From Ruminococcaceae bacterium UBA794 (GTDB taxonomy: Bacteria > Bacillota > Clostridia > Oscillospirales > Ruminococcaceae), in NCBI GenBank assembly GCA_002304735.1, contig DBIU01000110.1:12438-28450 (forward strand): DNA of 16,013 bases, written 5' to 3'. The translations under genes were made by a program, and so were the position numbers. The stretch's first letter is position 1, and each line of letters starts with the position of its first letter. Positions 8,592-14,140 of the stretch are shown in pieces. The notes beneath the pieces were generated by a model. The model was not told the origin of the DNA. It ran no database searches and was given only the letters and a program-made list of their open reading frames with translations.

Positions 8592-8678
8592 CTGTTGTTC
8601 GGTTTGCCGAAAATGTTGGGTTGAATTTGTTTGAAATTGCCAAAAATTAAATTTGTTGAGGAAAATATGAAATATATC

Positions 8679-8707
8679 TTGACAAATTGATTGAAATGTT
8701 GTATAAT
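8679..8707 (+). promoter_or_regulatory. Consensus vegetative promoter for rpsU
   Basis: TTGACA at 8679-8684 and TATAAT at 8702-8707 with a 17-base spacer exactly match the primary sigma factor consensus. The surrounding DNA is AT-rich, unlike the coding regions. The expected transcription start is near 8714, giving a leader of about 57 nt before the S21 start codon. A strong promoter fits the high demand for a ribosomal protein. Confidence 0.92.
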
Positions 8708-8737
8708 GACAACGTACTGTTATTATATGAGGTATAG

Positions 8738-8757
8738 CCTGTGCCGTATGGCAAGGG
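8738..8757 (+). promoter_or_regulatory. Possible leader hairpin touching the rpsU ribosome-binding site
   Basis: Bases 8738-8745 can pair with 8750-8757 around a GTAT loop, with four perfect inner pairs, one G×A mismatch and one G·U pair. The 3' arm covers the first bases of the strong ribosome-binding stretch GGGGAGGG (8755-8762), which ends eight bases before the ATG. Folding could limit access of the ribosome. This is a by-eye structure and could be chance. Confidence 0.35.
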
Positions 8758-8770
8758 GAGGGAAATATAG

Positions 8771-8944
8771 ATGGCGGAAATTCGTCTTGGCAAAAATGAA
8801 TCGCTCGATACTGCATTGAAGCGTTTCAAGCGTTCATGCGCAAGGGACGGCGTTCTTGCTGAAGTTCGTAAAAGAGAGCATTACGAAAAGCCTTCGGTAA
8901 AACGTAAGAAGAAGTCCGAAGCTGCTCGCAAGCGCAAGTATTGA
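8771..8944 (+). CDS. rpsU: 30S ribosomal protein S21 (bS21)
   Basis: S21 is a small, very basic protein of the 30S platform that helps initiation on mRNA. Translation from ATG at 8771 gives 57 residues, the usual size. It begins AEIRLGKNESLDTALKRFKR, contains the family block REHYEKPSVKRKKKSEAARK and ends in a cluster of Lys and Arg. It has its own consensus promoter, a strong GGAGG-containing ribosome-binding site at 8755-8762 and a hairpin terminator just downstream. It is short enough to be missed by ORF callers with a 60-residue cutoff. Codon use is less GCG-biased than in the neighbours and more like a highly expressed gene. Confidence 0.97.
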   Translation: MAEIRLGKNESLDTALKRFKRSCARDGVLAEVRKREHYEKPSVKRKKKSEAARKRKY

Positions 8945-8956
8945 TTAGAACAAATG

Positions 8957-8992
8957 TTGAAGCGGGCATATTATGTCCGCTTTAATACTTTT
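8957..8992 (+). terminator. Hairpin terminator after rpsU
   Basis: Bases 8957-8969 pair with 8973-8985 around a three-base loop, giving a stem of up to 13 pairs. The core is AAGCGGGCAT with ATGTCCGCTT, containing one G·U. It is followed by TAC and a run of four T at 8989-8992. The T tract is weak, so termination is probably partial and would let some transcription pass into yqeG, which has no clear promoter of its own. Confidence 0.7.
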
Positions 8993-9004
8993 ACGGGTGA
9001 TTTG

Positions 9005-9505
9005 ATGCTGTTCAAACCGACGTTTCATATGAAGAACGTTTTGAGTATAAATAAGGAATTTCTCGAGAAAAACGGCGTTTCGGCGCTTGTTCTCGATATG
9101 GATAACACGCTTTCGATGCACGGAAATCCCGCCGCGGAGGAGGGGGTTTCCGAGTGGCTTGACGAGATGAGGGCGCTCGGGATTAAGATGCGCGTTGTGT
9201 CGAACAACACGACGGGGCGCGTGGCGCCGCTTGCGGCAAAGCTTGGGCTTCCGTTCACGGCAAACGGCGCGAAGCCGCTGACTTTCGGGATTACGCGCGC
9301 GATGAAGGCGATGGGCGCGGGAAAAGGCGAAACGCTTGTTGTCGGCGACCAGATTTTCACGGATATTATGGCGGGAAATCTGAAAGGCGTGCGGACCGTG
9401 CTTGTAGAGCCGTTTCACCTTGAAAAAACGTGGACGTTCAAGCTGAAAAGGAAGCTTGAAAGCCTTGTTTTCAAAAGAGATTACACGAATTTGGAGCTGA
9501 AGTGA
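9005..9505 (+). CDS. yqeG: YqeG-family HAD phosphatase
   Basis: A 166-residue HAD-superfamily (subclass IIIA) phosphatase. The nucleophile motif is DMDNTL with Asp31 and Asp33. The second motif lies at VVSNNTTGRV, the Lys motif in GAKPLTFGI, and the acidic motif IV in VVGDQIFTDIMAGN. The YqeG family is widespread in Firmicutes and is related to phosphatidylglycerophosphate phosphatases; the substrate here is not shown by the sequence. I placed the start at ATG 9005, after GGTGA at 8996-9000. An in-frame ATG at 8954 would add 17 residues but would put the rpsU terminator hairpin inside the gene, and those residues do not look like YqeG. In Bacillus yqeG heads the aroE–yhbY–nadD–yqeK cluster, so here it is a separated member of that set. 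Confidence 0.9.
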   Translation: MLFKPTFHMKNVLSINKEFLEKNGVSALVLDMDNTLSMHGNPAAEEGVSEWLDEMRALGIKMRVVSNNTTGRVAPLAAKLGLPFTANGAKPLTFGITRAMKAMGAGKGETLVVGDQIFTDIMAGNLKGVRTVLVEPFHLEKTWTFKLKRKLESLVFKRDYTNLELK

Positions 9506-10344
9506 TGATTACATTCGGACCGGGCGGGAACTCATTGAGCTGGGGGAAGCGGAAATTCCCCGATGATTTGGCGGAATATCTCGGCGGGTTCGGGCTTAAC
9601 GGCTATGAAATCGAGTGCGGACGCGGTGTGAGGATATCCGAGGGGACGCTCGCGCGGCTTCCCGAAATTGCCCGCGAAAACGGGATTTGCGTCACGCTTC
9701 ACGCGCCATATTTTATCTCGCTTTCGTCAACCGAGGAGGAAAAGCGGCTGAAAAGCGTCGATTATATTCTTCAGTCGGCATTGGCGGCGAAGGCTGTCGG
9801 GGCGCGGAAAATCGTGGTTCACAGCGGCTCTTGCTCGAAAATGACGAGAGCACAGGCGCTTTATCTCGCGAAGGATACGCTGAAAAAGGCGCAGGCGGCG
9901 CTTGATGAAAACGGACTGTCCGACGTCATAATCTGCCCCGAAACAATGGGTAAAATCAATCAGCTCGGCACTTTGGACGAGGTTCTGGAGCTTTGCGGGG
10001 TTGACGAGAGATTTTTGCCGACGGTTGATTTCGGGCATCTCAACGCGCGAACGCTCGGCGGGATACGCGGGCGCGAGGATTACGCGAAAATGCTTGACGA
10101 TATCGAAAATGCGCTCGGATTTGAGCGTTTGTCGAAAATGCACGTTCATTTCAGCAAAATCGAGTACACAAGCGGCGGCGAAAAGAAGCATCTGACGTTC
10201 GCGGACAAGACGTTCGGACCTGATTACGAGCCGCTTTTCGAGGAAATAAAGCGCCGTTCGCTCGAGCCGTCCGTTATCTGCGAAAGCGATGGAACGCAGG
10301 CTGAGGATGCGGCGGAAATGAAGCGATTTTATGAGAGTTTGTAA
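9505..10344 (+). CDS. Endonuclease IV-like TIM-barrel protein (AP endonuclease 2 family)
   Basis: A 279-residue xylose-isomerase-like TIM barrel that lines up with bacterial endonuclease IV (Nfo), a zinc enzyme cutting DNA at abasic sites. Matching ligand positions are His66 (HAPYF), His106 (VVHSGS), Glu146 (CPETMG), the pair Asp175/His178 (VDFGHLN), His213 or His215 (HVHFSK), His229 and Glu260 (CESDG). The spacing is very close to the nine Nfo ligands. The usual DRH triplet reads KKH at 227-229, so one aspartate ligand appears to be replaced by Lys. The fold and metal site are well supported. Abasic-site activity is uncertain, and a sugar-phosphate enzyme is an alternative. ATG at 9505 overlaps the yqeG stop (TGATG), with GGAG at 9493-9496; a GTG at 9502 would add one residue. 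Confidence 0.82.
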   Translation: MITFGPGGNSLSWGKRKFPDDLAEYLGGFGLNGYEIECGRGVRISEGTLARLPEIARENGICVTLHAPYFISLSSTEEEKRLKSVDYILQSALAAKAVGARKIVVHSGSCSKMTRAQALYLAKDTLKKAQAALDENGLSDVIICPETMGKINQLGTLDEVLELCGVDERFLPTVDFGHLNARTLGGIRGREDYAKMLDDIENALGFERLSKMHVHFSKIEYTSGGEKKHLTFADKTFGPDYEPLFEEIKRRSLEPSVICESDGTQAEDAAEMKRFYESL

Positions 10345-10356
10345 AGGCGGTGCGCT

Positions 10357-10797
10357 ATGAAAATCCTTGTTATAAACGGTCCTAACCTCAATCTTCTCGG
10401 CGAACGCGAGCCGGGAATTTACGGCGGCGAAACGCTAGCTTCAATTAACGAGGAGCTTCTCGCCGAGGGAAAATCGCTCGGTCACGAGCTTTCTTTCTTT
10501 CAGAGCAACAGCGAGGGCGGGATTATCGACAAAATACACTCCGCGAGGACGGAATTTGGCGGGATAATCCTGAACGCGGGCGCTTACACGCATTACAGCT
10601 ACGCAATTCGCGACGCAATCGCCGCGATAAAAATACCTGTAATCGAGGTTCATCTGAGCAATGTAGCGAGCCGCGACGAGTTCCGCAAAACGAGCGTAAT
10701 CGCGCCCGTCTGCGCGGGAACAATCGCGGGTTTCGGAAAACGCAGCTATTTTCTTGCGGTTCACGCTCTCGGATATATGAACGAGGGAAAAGAATGA
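10357..10797 (+). CDS. aroQ: 3-dehydroquinate dehydratase, type II
   Basis: AroQ removes water from 3-dehydroquinate to give 3-dehydroshikimate, the third step of the shikimate pathway toward aromatic amino acids; type II enzymes form dodecamers. The 146 residues match the family length. The N-terminal signature NGPNLNLLGEREPGIYGG holds the lid Arg17 and the catalytic Tyr22. ILNAGAYTHYSYA provides the substrate-binding Asn and His, and EVHLSN provides the catalytic His99, followed by SRDEFRKTS. The start follows an AAAGGCGGTG stretch. The stop overlaps the next gene by four bases (ATGA). In Bacillus subtilis the equivalent gene also precedes a prolidase-type gene and efp. Confidence 0.96.
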   Translation: MKILVINGPNLNLLGEREPGIYGGETLASINEELLAEGKSLGHELSFFQSNSEGGIIDKIHSARTEFGGIILNAGAYTHYSYAIRDAIAAIKIPVIEVHLSNVASRDEFRKTSVIAPVCAGTIAGFGKRSYFLAVHALGYMNEGKE

Positions 10798-11843
10798 ACG
10801 CGGCGGAGCTTCTCGGGAGCGTGCTTCCGGACGAGCGCTCGGCGGCGTTCGTGACTTCGGCGATTTCGCTGCGGTATCTCTGCGGGATTGAAATAAGCGG
10901 CGCTGCGGCGATTATTTCGCGGGAGGCGCGCTTTCTTTTCGTGGGAACGGACGGCGTTTTTGCAGAGGGATTTACGGTTATTCGGCTGAGAAATCTCGGA
11001 CAGATACTCGATATCCTCGTGAAATACGGGATAAAGCGGCTGTTCATTGAAAATGATAAGATGACGGTTTGTGAGTTCAATATGTTCAAAAATGCGCTTC
11101 ATTACGCGGATTTTATCACGAACAGCGAGCTTTCGGACGCAATTCTGAAGCTTAGGACAATCAAGAACGAGAACGAAATCGCGCTTGTAAAAAAGGCGCA
11201 GAGCGCTTGCGACAAGGCTTATCACCGCTTGCTGACGACCGTTCGCAAGGGTATGACGGAGCGGCAGATTGCGGCGCAGATGACGTATTTGCTGCTGGAG
11301 TTCGGCGCGGACGAGGCGGCTTTCCCTGCGAGGGCGCTTTCCGGCGAAAACACGGGCGCCGCGGGCGCTTTGTCGGGCGAAAGGCAAATCCGCGAGGGCG
11401 ATTTTCTGACGTTGGAATTTGGCGCGAAAGTCGGCGGATATTGCGCGGAAATGGCGAGGACAGTCGCCGTGGGACGCGTTTCCTCAAAGCAGGAGGACGC
11501 TTACAATGCGGTTTCCTGCGCGGTTTTCGACGGTCTGAAAACGCTTCGCGCGGAGATTAACTCAAACGTTCCCGACAGCGTTGCGAGAGCGACGCTTAAC
11601 GCTTGGAATATCGATAAATACGCGCGCGGAAGCTTCGCCCACGGGATAGGCCTTGAAATATCCGAGCCGCCTTTTCTCGGCGAAAACAGCAGTACGATGC
11701 TTAAGGCGGGAATGACGCTCGCGGCTGGCTGCGACGTGAGAGCGCCGGGGAAGTTCGGGGTAAAGATAATCGACACCTGCGCACTGACGCACGACGGCTG
11801 CGTAAATTTCACCGCCGCAACGCGCGAGATGATACATATTTAA
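10794..11843 (+). CDS. M24 (prolidase/aminopeptidase P)-like protein, probably inactive
   Basis: A full-length 349-residue protein with the two-part layout of bacterial Xaa-Pro peptidases: a creatinase-type N-terminal domain (about 1-125, with SAISLRYLCGIEISGAAAII) and an M24 pita-bread domain beginning LRTIKNENEIALVKKAQ. Active enzymes bind two metals with Asp, Asp, His, Glu, Glu. Here those positions read Glu208 (TLEFG), Glu219 (CAEMART), His283 (AHGIGLEISE), Gly312 (GMTLAAG) and Ile326 (KIIDT). The catalytic His seven residues after His283 is Ser290, and the substrate His of the PHG motif is Ala190. The frame is open and the fold motifs are retained, so it does not look like a decaying gene. 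A binding or regulatory role is inferred. It overlaps aroQ (ATGA) and precedes efp, the classic prolidase position. Confidence 0.88.
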   Translation: MNAAELLGSVLPDERSAAFVTSAISLRYLCGIEISGAAAIISREARFLFVGTDGVFAEGFTVIRLRNLGQILDILVKYGIKRLFIENDKMTVCEFNMFKNALHYADFITNSELSDAILKLRTIKNENEIALVKKAQSACDKAYHRLLTTVRKGMTERQIAAQMTYLLLEFGADEAAFPARALSGENTGAAGALSGERQIREGDFLTLEFGAKVGGYCAEMARTVAVGRVSSKQEDAYNAVSCAVFDGLKTLRAEINSNVPDSVARATLNAWNIDKYARGSFAHGIGLEISEPPFLGENSSTMLKAGMTLAAGCDVRAPGKFGVKIIDTCALTHDGCVNFTAATREMIHI

Positions 11844-11882
11844 CAGAAATCGGCAAAAAATTTATCAGAGTGAAAAAATCTG

Positions 11883-11911
11883 TTGACAAAATACGCGGTT
11901 TATGGTATAAT
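11883..11911 (+). promoter_or_regulatory. Consensus vegetative promoter for efp
   Basis: TTGACA at 11883-11888 and TATAAT at 11906-11911 are spaced by 17 bases, again an exact consensus match. The start of transcription is expected near 11918, so the efp message would carry a leader of about 115 nt. No terminator is visible in the 39 bases between the M24 gene and this promoter. Confidence 0.92.
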
Positions 11912-11933
11912 AATTCTGTGATATTTTGTCCGG

Positions 11934-11976
11934 ATTTACTTTTTGCGGAAAATTCGTGAAATTTACTTGCGGAATT
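11934..11976 (+). repeat. Imperfect direct repeat in the efp leader
   Basis: Two similar blocks lie 27 bases apart: ATTTACTTTTTGCGGAAAATT at 11934-11954 (written without its last base here it matches positions 11934-11953) and ATTTACTTGCGGAATT at 11961-11976. They differ only by three extra T and two extra A in the first copy. They could be paired protein-binding sites or a chance AT-rich similarity. Confidence 0.3.
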
Positions 11977-11984
11977 AGCAGAAA

Positions 11985-12003
11985 AACTGCTCCGAGGAGC
12001 GTT
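11985..12003 (+). promoter_or_regulatory. Small hairpin in the efp leader
   Basis: The arms 11985-11992 and 11997-12003 pair (three outer pairs, a bulged T at 11988, four GC-rich inner pairs) around a CGAG loop. It is followed by TTAATC, not a T run, so it is not a good terminator. It sits 15 bases before the efp ribosome-binding site GGAGG (12018-12022) and could shape the leader or stabilise the message. Confidence 0.3.
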
Positions 12004-12031
12004 TAATCAATGATTATGGAGGTTCGCTAGT

Positions 12032-12592
12032 ATGATAACAGCGGGAGATTTTAGGAACGGAATGACTTTTGAGGAAGACGGAAACGTAATGCAGATTATC
12101 GAGTTCCAGCACGTTAAGCCCGGAAAGGGCGCGGCTTTTGTTCGCACGAAGGTTAAGAACGTGATTTCGGGCTCGGTTGTTGAAAAGACGTACAATCCGT
12201 CCGCTAAGTTCCCGACGGCTTTTGTCGAGAGAAAGGATATGGAATTTACCTATGCCGACGGCGACCTTTATCACTTTATGGACCAGGAAACCTACGAGGA
12301 CGTTCCCGTAAACGCTTCCGATGTCGGCGACAACTTTAAGTTCGTAAAGGAAAATATGGTTTGCAAGGTTCTGTCCTATAAGGGAAAGGTGTTCGGCGTT
12401 GAGCCTCCGAACTTCGTTGAGCTTCAGGTTACCACGACCGAGCCGGGCTTTGCGGGAAATACCGCTACAAACGCAACCAAGCCCGCTACTCTTGAAACGG
12501 GCGCGGAAATTCGCGTTCCGCTGTTCATCAACGAGGGCGAAATGATTCGCATTGACACCAGAACGGGCGAGTATATGGAGCGCGTTAAGTAA
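12032..12592 (+). CDS. efp: Translation elongation factor P
   Basis: EF-P enters the ribosome between the P and E sites and restarts synthesis stalled at runs of proline. The 186 residues give the usual three beta-barrel domains: an N-terminal KOW-like domain, a central OB domain and the C-terminal OB domain with the signature region from ATNATKPATLETGAEIRVPLFINEGE. The loop that contacts the tRNA is HVKPGKGAAF with Lys32 at the tip. Lys32 is the position modified in many bacteria (in Bacillus subtilis, 5-aminopentanolylated). No lysine-type modification gene (epmA or epmB) is in the window. It has its own strong promoter, a leader of about 115 nt and a GGAGG ribosome-binding site at 12018-12022. 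Confidence 0.98.
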   Translation: MITAGDFRNGMTFEEDGNVMQIIEFQHVKPGKGAAFVRTKVKNVISGSVVEKTYNPSAKFPTAFVERKDMEFTYADGDLYHFMDQETYEDVPVNASDVGDNFKFVKENMVCKVLSYKGKVFGVEPPNFVELQVTTTEPGFAGNTATNATKPATLETGAEIRVPLFINEGEMIRIDTRTGEYMERVK

Positions 12593-12614
12593 TTTTGCTG
12601 AAAGAGGTGCTATT

Positions 12615-13016
12615 ATGACTATCGGAGAAAAGGTATCTTATATAAAGGGTCTTGTAAAGGGTCTTGACAAGGACGACAAGATAATCGACGCTATTCTTGA
12701 CGTTCTGACCGATATTGCGGAAAATCTCAACGAGGTTGACGAGGAGCTTGACGATGTTGCAAGCGTAATGACCGACCTTGAGGAGAGCGTTTGCGACCTT
12801 GAGGACGAGGTTTACGGCGAGGACGATTACGACGAGGATTACTATGACGACGACGATATCGAGGAAGATGTCGGCGAGATGTATGAAACCGTTTGCCCGA
12901 ACTGCGACAACACAATCCGTTTTGATTACGACCAGGCGCAGAAGGGCGGAATGGACTGCCCGAACTGCGGAAAGAAGCTGGTTTTCGAGCTTGACGAGGA
13001 GCCTGACGAGCTTTAA
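12615..13016 (+). CDS. Small acidic zinc-ribbon protein, CD1247-like
   Basis: A 133-residue protein of unknown function. Residues 1-60 are predicted helical, opening MTIGEKVSYIKGLVKGL and continuing with heptad-like acidic helices. Residues about 61-88 are almost entirely Asp, Glu and Tyr, a flexible acidic linker. Residues 94-118 hold two CPNC knuckles (Cys94/Cys97 and Cys115/Cys118), a zinc ribbon. The layout resembles the clostridial protein family named after Clostridioides difficile CD1247; this is from memory. The start is ATG 12615, preceded by AAAGAGG; an in-frame upstream ATG at 12552 lies inside efp and is unlikely. It follows efp by 22 bases with no promoter between, so the two are probably co-transcribed. 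Nucleic-acid or ribosome binding is only a guess. Confidence 0.85.
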   Translation: MTIGEKVSYIKGLVKGLDKDDKIIDAILDVLTDIAENLNEVDEELDDVASVMTDLEESVCDLEDEVYGEDDYDEDYYDDDDIEEDVGEMYETVCPNCDNTIRFDYDQAQKGGMDCPNCGKKLVFELDEEPDEL

Positions 13017-13034
13017 GGCGACCTAATGTTAGCG

Positions 13035-13064
13035 ACGCTCCGCTTTGTCGGAGCGTTAATTTTT
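13035..13064 (+). terminator. Intrinsic terminator after the efp unit
   Basis: An eight-base perfect stem, ACGCTCCG at 13035-13042 with CGGAGCGT at 13049-13056, has a six-base loop and is followed by TAA and five T (13060-13064). The tract ends right at the ribosome-binding site GGAG (13065-13068) of hisC. Because no promoter is visible between this hairpin and hisC, it may act as a partial terminator or attenuator. Confidence 0.8.
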
Positions 13065-13075
13065 GGAGAAAAAAG

Positions 13076-14128
13076 ATGAGCTGGAAAGACAATCTTATAA
13101 AAATCGAGGCGTATGTCGCGGGAGAACAGCCGAACAAGTCCGATTTTATCAAGCTTAATGCTAATGAAAATCCGTATCCGCCGTCGCCCGAGGCGATAAG
13201 GGCGATAAACGAGTTTGACGGGGAAAAGCTTAAGAAATATCCGTCGGCAAATTCGACTGAACTCGCAAAAACGATTGCGGAGTATCACGGACTTGGAAGC
13301 GAAAACGTGTTTGCGGGAAACGGAACGGACGATGTTCTGTCGCTGTGTTTCCGCGCGTTCTTTAATTCGGACAAACCGATTTTGTTCCCCGATATAACCT
13401 ATTCGTTCAACACCGTTTGGTGCGATATTCTGAAAATTCCATATGTTCAGATAAAGGTTGACGATGATTTCAACATAAATCCCGACGATTACAAGCGCGA
13501 GAACGGCGGCGTCGTTATCGCAAATCCGAACGCTCCGACCTCGATAGGCAGGGATTTGGACTTTATCCGAGCAATTCTTGACAACAACAAAAATTCCGTT
13601 GTTATCGTTGACGAGGCGTATGTGGATTTCGGCGGGATAACCGCAATTCCGCTGCTTTCGGAGTACGAAAACCTCGTTATAACGCGCACTTTCTCAAAGA
13701 GCCGCTCAATGGCGGGAATGAGGCTCGGCTACGCTCTCGGAAGCAAGGACGCGATAAACGCGATTTACGCGGCGAAAGACAGCGTGAACAGCTATCCCGT
13801 GGACAGCGTGGCGCAGGAAGCGGGAATTGCTTCGATAAAGGACGAGAGGTATTTCCGCGAAACGCTCGCTAAGGTGATGAAAACGCGCGGCGAGGTTACG
13901 GAAAAGCTTCGCGGAATGGGGTTCGACGTTCCCGAAAGCTCGGCGAATTTCATTTTCGCCGAACATAAAAAATATGACGCAAAGTCGATTTTCGAGTATC
14001 TGAAAACGAGGGATATTTACGTTCGTTGGTTCAACAAGCCGCGTATTAACAACCGACTTCGCATTACGATAGGAACTGACGAGGAAATGAAAGCGCTTGT
14101 TTCGGCGCTTGAAGAATATATAAAGTAA
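13076..14128 (+). CDS. hisC: Histidinol-phosphate aminotransferase
   Basis: A PLP-dependent fold-type I aminotransferase of 350 residues, the usual HisC length. HisC transfers the amino group from glutamate to imidazole-acetol phosphate in histidine synthesis. Visible signatures are YVAGEQP and IKLNANENPYPPSPEAI at the start, NGTDDVL, NPNAPTS, VDEAYVDF (Asp179 contacts the PLP ring nitrogen), TFSKSRSMAGMRLGYA with the PLP-binding Lys208, and NRLRITIGT with the substrate carboxylate Arg329. No other his genes are in the window, so it stands apart from a histidine operon. Broad specificity, including aromatic substrates, is possible for such lone copies. The ribosome-binding site GGAG at 13065-13068 directly follows a terminator-like hairpin. 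The next gene starts 12 bases after the stop. Confidence 0.93.
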   Translation: MSWKDNLIKIEAYVAGEQPNKSDFIKLNANENPYPPSPEAIRAINEFDGEKLKKYPSANSTELAKTIAEYHGLGSENVFAGNGTDDVLSLCFRAFFNSDKPILFPDITYSFNTVWCDILKIPYVQIKVDDDFNINPDDYKRENGGVVIANPNAPTSIGRDLDFIRAILDNNKNSVVIVDEAYVDFGGITAIPLLSEYENLVITRTFSKSRSMAGMRLGYALGSKDAINAIYAAKDSVNSYPVDSVAQEAGIASIKDERYFRETLAKVMKTRGEVTEKLRGMGFDVPESSANFIFAEHKKYDAKSIFEYLKTRDIYVRWFNKPRINNRLRITIGTDEEMKALVSALEEYIK

Positions 14129-14140
14129 GAGGTGTCTGCA

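Noticed and set aside
8598..8611. Small hairpin (TTCGG/CCGAA) just after rsfS as a terminator
   Set aside because: The stem has only five pairs and no T run follows.
8667..8690. Seven-codon reading frame (MKYILTN) after GAGG at 8658-8661
   Set aside because: It overlaps the -35 box of the rpsU promoter and lies upstream of the expected transcription start, so it would not be on the rpsU message; an AT-rich chance frame is likelier.
10794..11843. Frameshift or decay as the explanation for the altered M24 motifs
   Set aside because: Length, reading frame and surrounding motif residues are all normal; the changes are isolated substitutions at active-site positions, not a shifted or broken stretch.
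12552..12614. Longer N-terminus for the zinc-ribbon protein starting inside efp
   Set aside because: The extra 21 residues are efp sequence in another frame; ATG 12615 has a proper ribosome-binding site and begins like the family.
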